In this document: positions 24,149-32,996 of the stretch, piece after piece
Layout of the letters: every line of letters begins with the position of its first letter
Numbering within the stretch: the stretch's first letter is position 1
IMG/VR virus record: IMGVR_UViG_3300025770_000059
Span: 1-33,481 of that record
DNA length: 33,481 bases
Reading direction: 5' to 3' (one strand)
Source: a virus
Made by a program: the position numbers and the translations under genes
The notes under the pieces: generated by a model
Database searches by the model: none
Told to the model about the DNA's origin: nothing
The model's input: the letters and a program-made list of their open reading frames with translations, nothing else

Positions 24149-25245
24149 GTATCCTAGGTATGAACGGCTTTGAAAGCTACGAGTTTACAAGCGGCACCGC
24201 AACGGTGCGGGAGGACGCGGCGGATCTCATGGAGAGGTTCCTTGTCCTCAGCGGGGACTTCGATCGCTCCGCAACTGTGCCACCGGGCAGCCCCTCCCTG
24301 TGGGCGCTGGCTCCGGGAGTCCTGGACATTGTATCGCTCCCCTGGTGGGACGATTCCACTACGCCGATAACCCGCAACGAACCTTCCGATGCGGGCGGTG
24401 CATTCTGGTTTCACGGACAAGCTAGACTGACGGGGAATAGCACTAGTAATGACGGAACGATATGGGGTATCAGCAGCGACGATGCCGAATATATCGCACT
24501 ATCGTGGGAGAACAACACATCGAATGTCACTCTGCGGATAGCTGGCGTTGTAAGGGCTACGTCGTCCTATGCTTCCGGCATTGTGGCCTATACCCGCTAC
24601 ATGGTCGAAGTGTCCGGTTTCGACACAGGGGACACGGTGAACGTGTACGTCAATGGCGACCTTGTAACCCCGATTATAACCTATTCCCTGATCGCAGGGG
24701 ACGCCCTCTCTCTCGCGGCGGTAGGCACCGGGAAGGCGAACGGGTTTTACGTCATCGGACGGAACGGCCCTCTCCTCGACGACCTGTGGGCGATGGACCA
24801 CCTCGACGGCGTGGGCGCGACTGATCCCTCGCTCTACCGCGACTCGGGCATTCGCGGACAGGTGGCAACAGGCGACGGCACGCCTACAAACTGGACGCCA
24901 TCGACAGGCGGCACGACATTCGATGACATTGATCTGATCACTGACGCTGATTTTATCTCCACGGGCGCGGCAGGGACCGTCTCGGAGGTATCGAAAGGCG
25001 CTGTCGCTGGCAGCGCAGAGCGCATCGGAGCGGTCAAGGTGTATGCCAATGTCACGCAGTCGGACGTTACAGCGGGAACCAAGATCGGCCTGGGCTTCGA
25101 CGACGGAGTAGCGCCAGTGCAGAAGGACAGCTTGGTTCCTGCGACGGGCTATGTGACCAATGTGTATGACGTGGCACCGGGCGCGGTTGATTGGACCCCG
25201 GCTATCTACGATGCCTCGGACATCAAGATCATCTCGGTCGCATAG
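24145..25245 (+). CDS. LamG/concanavalin-like tail surface protein
   Basis: 366 residues from ATG 24145. The longer in-frame start at 23989 lies inside the upstream gene and is rejected. It begins MSILGMNGFESYEF. Residues ~90-215 (GAFWFHGQARLT, AEYIALSWENNTSNVTLRI, ARYMVEVSGFDTGD-like spacing, VNVYVNGDLVTP) show the strand order of laminin-G/concanavalin jelly rolls, which in phage fibres bind glycans or stabilise trimers. The linker LLDDLWAMDHLDGVGATDPS precedes a C-terminal domain (~255-366: IRGQVATGDGTPTNWTPS, ERIGAVKVYANVT, DWTPAIYDASDIKIISVA) of a type common in virion proteins that end with an Ig-like strand pair. A host-surface binding role is inferred. Confidence 0.57.
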   Translation: MSILGMNGFESYEFTSGTATVREDAADLMERFLVLSGDFDRSATVPPGSPSLWALAPGVLDIVSLPWWDDSTTPITRNEPSDAGGAFWFHGQARLTGNSTSNDGTIWGISSDDAEYIALSWENNTSNVTLRIAGVVRATSSYASGIVAYTRYMVEVSGFDTGDTVNVYVNGDLVTPIITYSLIAGDALSLAAVGTGKANGFYVIGRNGPLLDDLWAMDHLDGVGATDPSLYRDSGIRGQVATGDGTPTNWTPSTGGTTFDDIDLITDADFISTGAAGTVSEVSKGAVAGSAERIGAVKVYANVTQSDVTAGTKIGLGFDDGVAPVQKDSLVPATGYVTNVYDVAPGAVDWTPAIYDASDIKIISVA

Positions 25246-25254
25246 GGGTAGAGC

Positions 25255-26529
25255 TTGGCTACCGACGTACACAGCGTTTTCATCGAGACGCTGGAAGCTC
25301 CGCTTCCAGTGGGCACCGCTGTCAACAGCGTAGTCATTGAGACGCTGGAAGCTCCGCTTCCAGTGGGCACCGTTGTCAACAGCGTAGTCATTGAGACGCT
25401 GGAAGCTCCGCTTCCAGTGGGCACCGTTGTCAACAGCGTAGTCATTGAGACGCTGGAAGCTCCCCCCGGCCCCACAAATGCCGTTGCAGTCATAACGGGA
25501 AACATCGTTGGGACAGCAGGCACTCCCGCCAGCTTTGATGGATCTGGTTCCACGGCGACAGCGTTGGTGTGGAACTGGAGTGCGGTGCCCGGTGGGTCCG
25601 CCCTCGTAGACACGCCTCTAGCTTTCCCTGACAGCGGAGGGGCTAGTCCCTTCGACATGACGAACAACGCTGTGCTGTACCATCTGAACGGCAACGCGAA
25701 TGACACGTCGGGGAACGGGCTAAATGGCACGGAGGTTGGCGCTCCGACCTACGCAGCAGGGCAGATCGGTCAGGCCATTAGCCTCGACGGAATAACAGGC
25801 CAATATGCCTCTGTCGCCAATGATCCAGCGATCACCATCACAGGATCCATGTCGATCTCGGCGTGGGTGAACATGGATTTAACTGGCGATGGTTTCCAAC
25901 GCATCGCAGCTAAAGCCACTGGAGGTAACGGCGCTGGCGGTTACGCTCTCTACGTCAACACGGACGGACAGCCTCGGGTGGCCTTCGGAGGCACCCAGAC
26001 GACGGGCGCGGCTACAGGCTTGATCACGGCAAGCACTTGGCACCACGTTGTCGGCACATGGGACGGGACCTCGGCCAGAGTCTATGTGGACGGGGCGGTG
26101 GTGGACACTCAAGCCGCTGGTTCTGGGCCTGGAAGTTCCACGGCAGACCTACACATTGGTGCCGACCCTGCTTTCCCCGGCTTGCGGGACTTCAAGGGCC
26201 TACTCGATGAGGTGGCGATCTGGAGTCGCGCATTGTCAGATGCAGAGGTCAAGGCTGCGTATGAGATCGGAAGCGGAGCAGTAGACGGCGGAGACCTCGG
26301 CACGTTCACAGGCGACGTGGCCGGGACATACACGATCCAGTTGGCTGCGTACCAAGACTCCTTTGGGGGTTTCACCAGCGACACGACCACAGCCGATGCA
26401 GTCATCAGCGCAGCCCCGACGCCCGGTGCTGGGCGTGAGTATTTCAGCGGTACGGCTCTTTTTCAGCTTGATTTGATCGGTGTGTTCCTGCCTTCCCTTA
26501 CGGCCTATGATCCCGCCGAGGACAAGTGA
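25255..26529 (+). CDS. Tail surface protein: tandem-repeat N-terminus, LamG nested in a PKD-like domain
   Basis: 424 residues, TTG start (25255), with AGGGG (25244-25248) six bases ahead and overlapping the previous stop. No usable ATG lies nearby. The N-terminus is four near-identical 18-residue repeats (SVVIETLEAPLPVGTVVN). Residues ~75-125 begin a PKD/Ig-like domain (AVAVITGNIVGTAGTPASFD, LVWNWSAVPGG). Residues ~140-345 are a laminin-G-like jelly roll (AVLYHLNGNANDTSGNG, MSISAWVNMDLTGDGFQ, WHHVVGTWDGTSARVYVDG, LLDEVAIWSRALSDAEVKAA). The PKD-like fold then resumes (DVAGTYTIQLAAYQDSFGG), so the jelly roll appears to be an insertion in a loop. The C-terminus is short and hydrophobic (ALFQLDLIGVFLPSLTAYD). 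Glycan binding at the tail is the likely role. Confidence 0.62.
   Translation: MATDVHSVFIETLEAPLPVGTAVNSVVIETLEAPLPVGTVVNSVVIETLEAPLPVGTVVNSVVIETLEAPPGPTNAVAVITGNIVGTAGTPASFDGSGSTATALVWNWSAVPGGSALVDTPLAFPDSGGASPFDMTNNAVLYHLNGNANDTSGNGLNGTEVGAPTYAAGQIGQAISLDGITGQYASVANDPAITITGSMSISAWVNMDLTGDGFQRIAAKATGGNGAGGYALYVNTDGQPRVAFGGTQTTGAATGLITASTWHHVVGTWDGTSARVYVDGAVVDTQAAGSGPGSSTADLHIGADPAFPGLRDFKGLLDEVAIWSRALSDAEVKAAYEIGSGAVDGGDLGTFTGDVAGTYTIQLAAYQDSFGGFTSDTTTADAVISAAPTPGAGREYFSGTALFQLDLIGVFLPSLTAYDPAEDK
25273..25464 (+). repeat. 54-bp tandem repeats, each with a perfect hairpin
   Basis: Copies start at 25273, 25327, 25381 and 25435 (the last partial). Each of the first three holds CTGGAAGC-TCC-GCTTCCAG, an 8-bp perfect inverted repeat (25291-25309, 25345-25363, 25399-25417). 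Copies two and three are essentially identical. Confidence 0.88.
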
Positions 26530-26532
26530 CGC

Positions 26533-26546
26533 GGTATTCCGTCTAT
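26533..26546 (+). promoter_or_regulatory. Recurrent 14-base element, candidate phage promoter
   Basis: GGTATTCCGTCTAT, 30 bases before the TTG start at 26577, in the only clear gap (47 bases) between 12.1 and 32 kb. Confidence 0.42.
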
Positions 26547-26576
26547 CCCTCGCGGTAGGGTGGAACAGGAGTCTCT

Positions 26577-29500
26577 TTGCCCGTCTATCTTCCCGGTCTG
26601 ACGTTCGGTGGCCTCGGTTACGGTGGCGCGTCTTACGGTTATTCGCCCTACGGTTCCGGGGTTTCGCCACGCCTTCCCGTCCCTGTCTCGGGTGGTTACG
26701 GAGGCGCTGCATACGGCTACGCCTCTTACGGGTCGGTAGACCTCACCCCACCGCAAGTCACAGGAGTCAACTCTCTCGGCGGCTACCGGGTGGAGGTGTT
26801 CTTTTCCGAGGCGATGGCCGATGACACTGATCTCATCGACCCGGCCAACTATGTCTTTGTAGACGCTTACGGCGTACCGATCACCGCCGTCTCGGTGGCA
26901 CAAGGCAATCCGTCGGGCCTCGGCTACTCGTCGGTCATCGTTACTCACACAGGATCAACGCTTGGCGGTCAGTACACGCTGACCATTAGTAATGTCACCG
27001 ACATCGCCGGGAACCCGATAGGACCCCCGCCCGCAAACTCGGCGGTGTTTTACGCGCTGGGGGATGAAGCGACGGCGACGGCGAGCCTCCCCGCGCCTGA
27101 CGACGGGCGCACGATACAACTCGACTTCGTGAACAGCTTTGGTGACGCTCAGGACATGCTCACCGAGGCGGATTTCTCGCCCGGTGTGGACAGCACCGCC
27201 TCCTATGAGATCACGACGACCTATCCCGTGGTTCCCACGCTGGGGTCGGCTACGCAAGACGCTGCGCTTCTTTCACGGGTGTTGCTCGATCTGACGCCAA
27301 TGACGAGCGCGGTTTATGACCTCACGCTCGGACCCTCGCTGGCGTTCACCTACGACGGCACGCTGCTCCCCGACGATGATCCCAACCTTACTGGCGTAGA
27401 GATCGGCACCGGGTCCAGTGTTGCTACCGCGAGCGATGGACTCCTGCTCACGAAGGCGGGCGGCGTCCAGTACGGGTGGTCCTTCGGGGACGACACGGGG
27501 CGTATGATCCCCGGTACGACCTACCGGGTGGACTTCACCTTCGACCTGACATCCACGACCATCACCCCGGCTGTGTTCAACAGCACGCTCGCCACGATGT
27601 CCGTGTCGGACGGGGCTATCCAAGTTGACCTCACGCTCTCGGACTCGGCTGGGATCAAGATCATCACCATCGTCTCGGGTGCCTACTCCGCGACGGTGCT
27701 GGCTGCTTGGGCCACCGCAGGCGACCACACGGTGTCGCTGGTGCGGAACCAGAAGGGTGATTTCTACACGGTCCTGTTCGACGATGAGCCGCTGAATACC
27801 TTTGCCACGGCCAGCGCAACTGGACCCGCCGTGTACGGGTCGGGAGCCGCGTTCGTGTTCGGCACAACCCATGCGGTCAGCCTGTTCAAGTTGCGGGCGG
27901 TGAAGAACACGGCCTCCACAACGCTGTTCACAATCGCATGGAACTTCATTCACGGGGGGGCGACTTCCTTCACTGGTTCCACGGTCCTGACCGGCAACAA
28001 GATCACGACCCGGTACGGGCCGCTTGTACGGGGATGGGGTGACAACACCCCAGCCACCAAGGAGGACGTGGAGGTTCGGCTCGACGGCGGGGCGATTGAT
28101 CTCGCTGGCGTGAACCCCTACATCGGAGAAATCTATCCAGCCATCCCGATCCCGCTCGCTGTCGCTGGGACGTTCACGGTTGAGGTGGACTACATTTGGT
28201 TCATGAACCCTGCTATGGAAATGGTGGGGTTGAACACCCAAGGGCTGACGCTCAACACATGGGATCGCAGCCAAGGGCACACGGCTGGGGTTCCCTCCCC
28301 GATTCCAGACGGAGCTACCGGGACCGTCAAGACCAACCGTTTCCCGATGGGCGTAGCCCTCGGCCCGTACCGGCGCGAGTCCCCTAAGCAGATTGGCCAC
28401 AAGTACATCGGCTTCCAGAAGGGCGGTTACTCCGCTCTGCTCAACCAACCAACGACCCTACTTCTCAACCAGAACCCCCATGCAATCGGGGTGGGGGAAC
28501 TGAGTGCAGACGCTTTGCGGTCAAGTGGGGTGTTCAACGGCCAAACTACGCCCCCCAACGCTGAAACTCCGTGGACTCTCGACGGCGTAGACGGTGGTGG
28601 GTTGGTCGGTGACGGGACGTACCGGGTCGTGGATGCGTCCTCGGGTCCATACGGCATAGGCACGGCGGCGCTCTACACAAGGGGTCTGGACCTCTCTCTC
28701 GACATCCAGATCACGGACATCGCCCGTTTCCGCGTGCAGTCGTACACGGCTGACGGGGTGTTCACCGGGGCTGGATTCGGCTTTCATGACGGGGCACACC
28801 TCGTCGTGGTTGGCGCTCTCATTGTCGATGGGGTCCAGCACGTCGGCGTGCTCCTCGATGGGACCAAGACTCACTTGGAAGAAGGCTGGCAGATCGGTCC
28901 TGCGGTCGATGGGACGGCGACTGATACCACCACCATCGTCGTGTCCTACACGGAATTGCCTACGGGCATCGAGTCAGGCGACCGGTTCCGCATCCCCGAC
29001 GGACCCCAAGCGGGGGTCTACACTATCGAGGCGTGCGGGCTTTCGTTGACGGACGACGGCACCGAGGTCGAGATCACGTTCTCTCCGGCCTTGCCCACGG
29101 ACCCGAATATCTTGGGTGCCAGTGAGATCACGTTGCTCTTTGAGACGCCGTGGGACGAGAACCTGATTTCGTTCAGGGTCTATTCCCACTTCCCAACCGG
29201 CTCGGCCACCGTGTACCTCGGCGGCGGCATCTCCGGTCTGGTCGCTGACATCGCGGAGGTCGCGCCTTTCCCGGCCCAAACGGCTTTGCTTCTCCCAGCC
29301 ACGGAAAAGGGTGTCATGTTCTGGGGCAGTTTGTCTCGACGTGCAGAGTCCGTTTCCGTATGGGATCTGACGCAGTACCTTGCGGATCCGGTTCAGATTA
29401 CGAACACGGTGCAGGGCATCACGGCACTGACCGAGATGAACACGCTGCCCGAGGACGACCCGAACGACCCGTGGTATCGCGTTGGCAACTTCGGCACGGC

Positions 29501-32003
29501 ACAGGTAGACATCACAGGAGATCAGGTTCTCCTCAAGTCCACGTCGGGCAGCACAAGTATCCCGGTCGAGTTCACCTACGAACGAACGGAACCGTACTTG
29601 ACTCCGAAGGTCAGGATGGACGCCGAGGCCACCCTGCTTGTGGAGTCGGGCATCCTCGGTGCGGGCAACGCCTCGTACCGTTTGCGGGACACGGCCCGCG
29701 AGTCGCTGTTGACGACGCTCCACTACGTTGAGGATGGATCGCTTCGCCAGTTGATTCCGATACGACCCAATGTGTCCTTGTCGGGCTTGCAGACGCCCGA
29801 GGACGCCGGGTGGTCGGTTGGGTCGGGTAACACGGCCCCTGATCCCTTTGTTCGGGGTCAGACCCTTGAGATGTCCAAGACCTCCGCTCAAGAGGCATCG
29901 TGGCGTCAGTTAGTCGGAGCCGGAACGGTCGTCAATGATGAAGGCTTGATTCTGGAGTCACGGTTCTCGGTGCAGTCGGGAACCGTTGGTACGCGGGGCA
30001 TCGGCATAGGCATCGGCGGCTTCTGCGAAGTAGTCCCTGGCTTCCGTAGGGTCTTGTACCTGACCCTCGGGGCAGACCTCATCGAACTGCGAGATCAAGG
30101 GTTCGCGGTCATCCAGTCGTTCCCCTTCGTGTGGAACGATGGGGCGTCCCACACCTACCGTCTGCTTTGCGACCCGGTTGCAGACATTGTGGTGCTCGTC
30201 GTGGACGACACCATCATCGGGTCAACACCATTTACGGGCTTCAGCACGACAACCACACCCGAGTTCTTGGGTGGTCTTCTACTCCTTACCGGTGACGGCG
30301 AGTGTGAAGTCACGCTGGACTCCTTGAGTGCGACCCCGCTACGGGTCACGCCGATAGGTGCCCAGATCATTAACCGGACTTTCGGTGTTTACCTGCGGCG
30401 CACACCCACGGGTGGTGATCCCAACCCCAACGACATCGACTCGTACCGGATTCCACGAACGGATGGCACCAACACGCTCAACAGCAGTCTGTTTGCCATC
30501 CCTGAGCCGATGGATTGGACGGTGTTCTGTCGGGTCCGCATGTACCTCGACCCGAACTGGGGGTTTTCGGTCTACCGGCCCGACCTCCCTCTGCCTCCCG
30601 GCGCTCCCGGTACGGCACTCCCCTCGGAGACGACCGACCCGGCAGCGGCTTGGATCAACGTCGAGTACGGCGACCTCCCGGTGTACGACACCGATTTCCG
30701 AGGCACTGTAGCCTTTGGTGCGCTCGACCAGCGGGCGATCTCACAGACGCGGTGGGACTCGGTTCGCTACCGCATCCGGGGAGCACCGGACGGTTTCGGC
30801 ATCGCCCCTCAGAACATGGTGCTCAACCGTGCCTTCACCCTGACGAGCGGGGAGTTCAACCTCGACAACACGCCCGAGACGGCAACCATCGTCTCTCGGA
30901 CACCGTTCCTCGTCTACATCCCTGACTCGGCTATCTACGCCGACCGGGTGTTCGTGGTGCAGGTGGACGGGGTGGTGATTTCTCCGACGCTGTACCAGTT
31001 CGACAAGCTCACTCAAAACCTCCAGTTTGCATCTCCCGCTGCTCTGCCCTCGGCGCAGCATCCGGTCACGGTCACGTTCGCGGTCGGCAAGCCGGTCACG
31101 CAGGAGTACCTGTGCAGCCAGCCCCTTGAGGAGACGGTCACCGTCCTCAACGAAGGTACGCCTCCCGTCCCGTCCGACCTTGATCAGCCTTCCGAGCGCA
31201 CGGTTGAGGCGGGCAGCAAGATCAACGACCCGAACGACGTGCTGGATGATGCGGAGTCACTGGTCCTCAACGACCCTCTCCGCGTGGTCACATTCACGGA
31301 TGACGAGGACTCCATCTACGCGGACTTGCAGTTCTGCGAGACAGAGGATGGAGACAGCGTTCATATCACTTCGATTTGCGATGGTCCTGGTCCCGGCCAC
31401 GGCCTTGCTCATCTTGAGATCGACGGTCATTTCACGACGGATGTTCACACGGTGCCCGAAGGCCCTGCGGGTCCGTGGAAGGGTTCCCCTACAATCAAGG
31501 GGTCGGCGACTCATTTCGACCAATCAAAGATTTTGACGGCGAGCGGCGGATTCATCCTCGGCGGCAACCTTGGCCCCGGTACGGCGATCTTGTATCCGAA
31601 CCAACGTGGTCCGAGTGGGCAAGTGCCCGAAGGCCGCATGGGCATCAATCAGGATTTCGCTCTCCGATTGGAGGACGTGACTCCACGAGAGGACACGTTC
31701 GACATCCCCGGCTTGTTGAATGATGACGTGCCTCCAACAAGTGCCGACCCTACCACGGACCCCAACCCCGGCAATCCCGGTGCGGGTGGGGCCAACGGTA
31801 ATGGGGCAGCGGCCTATACGATGACTGATTACGCAGCAGTTACCGTATCCCGGCTAGGTCCGTGGGGCGGTTTGACCTCATTGGAACCCCGTTCGCTTCT
31901 AGCGGGGGGTAGTCAGTTGAACGGCGATGAGTTCATCCTTGAAGGCGGGCAGCAGATCCCCGCACCCACGGTAACGACTGGATTTATCCAGGCGGCCAAC
32001 TGA
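26577..32003 (+). CDS. Very large tail/baseplate-type virion protein
   Basis: 1808 residues; TTG start five bases after AGGAG (26567-26571). The N-terminus is glycine/tyrosine-rich (GGLGYGGASYGYSPYGSG, GGYGGAAYGYASYGS), then a bacterial Ig-like domain (~57-155: PPQVTGVNSLGGYRVEVFFS, DPANYVFVDAYG). Several laminin-G-like jelly rolls seem to follow (~275-450, ~690-830, ~1110-1265) with similar wording, such as YRVDFTFDLTSTT, GDHTVSLVRNQKGDFYTVLFD and SHTYRLLCDPVADIVVLVVD. The region ~1430-1530 ends in AYDTDFRG-type strands, and the C-terminal ~300 residues are acidic and proline/glycine-rich. No enzymatic motif was recognised. Size and build suggest a baseplate-peripheral or long-fibre component. 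Its last 20 bases overlap the convergent KOW gene. Domain limits are approximate. Confidence 0.55.
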   Translation: MPVYLPGLTFGGLGYGGASYGYSPYGSGVSPRLPVPVSGGYGGAAYGYASYGSVDLTPPQVTGVNSLGGYRVEVFFSEAMADDTDLIDPANYVFVDAYGVPITAVSVAQGNPSGLGYSSVIVTHTGSTLGGQYTLTISNVTDIAGNPIGPPPANSAVFYALGDEATATASLPAPDDGRTIQLDFVNSFGDAQDMLTEADFSPGVDSTASYEITTTYPVVPTLGSATQDAALLSRVLLDLTPMTSAVYDLTLGPSLAFTYDGTLLPDDDPNLTGVEIGTGSSVATASDGLLLTKAGGVQYGWSFGDDTGRMIPGTTYRVDFTFDLTSTTITPAVFNSTLATMSVSDGAIQVDLTLSDSAGIKIITIVSGAYSATVLAAWATAGDHTVSLVRNQKGDFYTVLFDDEPLNTFATASATGPAVYGSGAAFVFGTTHAVSLFKLRAVKNTASTTLFTIAWNFIHGGATSFTGSTVLTGNKITTRYGPLVRGWGDNTPATKEDVEVRLDGGAIDLAGVNPYIGEIYPAIPIPLAVAGTFTVEVDYIWFMNPAMEMVGLNTQGLTLNTWDRSQGHTAGVPSPIPDGATGTVKTNRFPMGVALGPYRRESPKQIGHKYIGFQKGGYSALLNQPTTLLLNQNPHAIGVGELSADALRSSGVFNGQTTPPNAETPWTLDGVDGGGLVGDGTYRVVDASSGPYGIGTAALYTRGLDLSLDIQITDIARFRVQSYTADGVFTGAGFGFHDGAHLVVVGALIVDGVQHVGVLLDGTKTHLEEGWQIGPAVDGTATDTTTIVVSYTELPTGIESGDRFRIPDGPQAGVYTIEACGLSLTDDGTEVEITFSPALPTDPNILGASEITLLFETPWDENLISFRVYSHFPTGSATVYLGGGISGLVADIAEVAPFPAQTALLLPATEKGVMFWGSLSRRAESVSVWDLTQYLADPVQITNTVQGITALTEMNTLPEDDPNDPWYRVGNFGTAQVDITGDQVLLKSTSGSTSIPVEFTYERTEPYLTPKVRMDAEATLLVESGILGAGNASYRLRDTARESLLTTLHYVEDGSLRQLIPIRPNVSLSGLQTPEDAGWSVGSGNTAPDPFVRGQTLEMSKTSAQEASWRQLVGAGTVVNDEGLILESRFSVQSGTVGTRGIGIGIGGFCEVVPGFRRVLYLTLGADLIELRDQGFAVIQSFPFVWNDGASHTYRLLCDPVADIVVLVVDDTIIGSTPFTGFSTTTTPEFLGGLLLLTGDGECEVTLDSLSATPLRVTPIGAQIINRTFGVYLRRTPTGGDPNPNDIDSYRIPRTDGTNTLNSSLFAIPEPMDWTVFCRVRMYLDPNWGFSVYRPDLPLPPGAPGTALPSETTDPAAAWINVEYGDLPVYDTDFRGTVAFGALDQRAISQTRWDSVRYRIRGAPDGFGIAPQNMVLNRAFTLTSGEFNLDNTPETATIVSRTPFLVYIPDSAIYADRVFVVQVDGVVISPTLYQFDKLTQNLQFASPAALPSAQHPVTVTFAVGKPVTQEYLCSQPLEETVTVLNEGTPPVPSDLDQPSERTVEAGSKINDPNDVLDDAESLVLNDPLRVVTFTDDEDSIYADLQFCETEDGDSVHITSICDGPGPGHGLAHLEIDGHFTTDVHTVPEGPAGPWKGSPTIKGSATHFDQSKILTASGGFILGGNLGPGTAILYPNQRGPSGQVPEGRMGINQDFALRLEDVTPREDTFDIPGLLNDDVPPTSADPTTDPNPGNPGAGGANGNGAAAYTMTDYAAVTVSRLGPWGGLTSLEPRSLLAGGSQLNGDEFILEGGQQIPAPTVTTGFIQAAN

Positions 32004-32709
32004 TGTTTTTGCGGTTCATTTCGGATATGAAATGAGAAGCAGTTTCCGCTGGCAGGTGTAAAAGAAAGGTGCCTTCTTTATCGTATGCCTCCCATTGGTT
32101 TTTGTTGGGTCCAGACTTAACTTGATGGATTTTAGACATGAGATTATCTTCCGGGTTGGGTTCTGCTTTTACGTCTTTGGCGTAAGGTACCCATTCGTCC
32201 GTGACTCGCGCATCCCGTGGGAGTGGGTGTGGGCGAAGCCGCGTTAGGTGAGGTTCCCGGATGTTTACCAGGGCTTTGGTGTATTCGACCCACGAGAAAC
32301 CAGTGCGGGGATAGTCGGGAAAGTTGCAACCGAGGACACCATCTTCAATAAGAACAACGTAACCCTCTTCATCTGTGTCTCGGTGCAGGATCAAATCCCC
32401 TATGGCAGGGACGAGGTGCCTGTTTTCTTGTCGTTGCAAGAGCGCACACCACCCTCCTTTAGGGTCTTGGTTGGGTTCTAAACCGGGCCAGATACGAGAT
32501 ACATGCTTACGAGAGACAGTTTCTAACAAGATGGTTTCGTTGGGGGACTCCTCTGGATTTTCGTCGATCTCAACTTTCGTTTCCTTTCCTGCATCCCAAA
32601 CTCTTTTGACAGTTCCACGAAGTCCTTTCTGTGGGCCTCGGGTGACATAGACCTCATCTCCTTTTTTGATCTTATTCAGCAGCACTTTTTTTGCTTCTTG
32701 TTCTTTCAT
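31984..32709 (-). CDS. KOW-domain protein, only reverse-strand gene
   Basis: 241 residues; ATG at 32709, with AAGGA (reverse complement of 32717-32721) seven bases ahead. Residues ~14-48 are a KOW motif (IKKGDEVYVTRGPQKGLRGT, VKRVWDAG), the NusG/L24-type small beta-barrel that binds RNA or RNA polymerase-associated surfaces. No NusG N-terminal domain precedes it. The rest (GWCALLQRQENRHLVPAIGD, GYVVLIEDGVLGCNFPDYP, WVEYTKALVNI) is unrecognised and contains no membrane segment. It ends with a small ~45-residue domain (HQVKSGPNKNQWEAYDKEGT). The gene is more AT-rich than its neighbours and transcribed against them, converging on the 1808-residue gene. It may be an early or regulatory gene, or a later acquisition; an RNA or transcription role is only suggested by the KOW motif. 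Confidence 0.68.
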   Translation of the reverse strand: MKEQEAKKVLLNKIKKGDEVYVTRGPQKGLRGTVKRVWDAGKETKVEIDENPEESPNETILLETVSRKHVSRIWPGLEPNQDPKGGWCALLQRQENRHLVPAIGDLILHRDTDEEGYVVLIEDGVLGCNFPDYPRTGFSWVEYTKALVNIREPHLTRLRPHPLPRDARVTDEWVPYAKDVKAEPNPEDNLMSKIHQVKSGPNKNQWEAYDKEGTFLLHLPAETASHFISEMNRKNISWPPG

Positions 32710-32766
32710 CTGGCAGTCCTTCTGCTTGGTTTACCCGACAATGCTCCATACCTCCCCCCTCTTGTC

Positions 32767-32780
32767 GGTAGCCTTCCTAT
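32767..32780 (+). promoter_or_regulatory. Recurrent 14-base element, candidate phage promoter
   Basis: GGTAGCCTTCCTAT, identical to the copy at 5713-5726, 28 bases before the ATG at 32809. It sits between divergent genes. A 7-bp inverted repeat (CCGACAA 32735-32741 with TTGTCGG 32762-32768) touches its first bases. Confidence 0.52.
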
Positions 32781-32808
32781 TGTCCTCTGGTAGTCGGAGG
32801 TTCCATAC

Positions 32809-32949
32809 ATGGGATGCGCCTGTCGGAAGAAAACGAGGACCGCGACCTCGCAACAAATCAAAAAACCTGCCCCGGTTAGGGTTGGCAGGGCTGTCCCTCG
32901 TGTTCCCGTGACCAAACGCCTCCCCCAAGGGACTAGGGTACGCCGATGA
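32809..32949 (+). CDS. Small very basic protein with CxC N-terminus
   Basis: 46 residues starting MGCACRKK, with GGAGG (32796-32800) eight bases before the ATG and a recurrent upstream element 28 bases away. It has nine arginines and five lysines, no acidic residues, and two cysteines (C3, C5). It also has several prolines (KKPAPVRVGRAVPRVPVTKR), so it is likely unfolded and nucleic-acid binding, or a tail of a larger assembly. Small phage proteins opening with a CxC-basic motif are familiar, but no function is known to me. It is followed after 47 bases by the next structural gene, so probably shares its transcript. Confidence 0.58.
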   Translation: MGCACRKKTRTATSQQIKKPAPVRVGRAVPRVPVTKRLPQGTRVRR

Positions 32950-32996
32950 GACGAACCTTCTATCGGGTAGCGTACCCAGCGACGGAGATGTAGGCG

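Noticed and set aside
32016-32035. Hairpin TCATTTC/GAAATGA as terminator of the 1808-residue gene
   Set aside because: No T-run follows it on either strand and it lies inside the KOW coding sequence.
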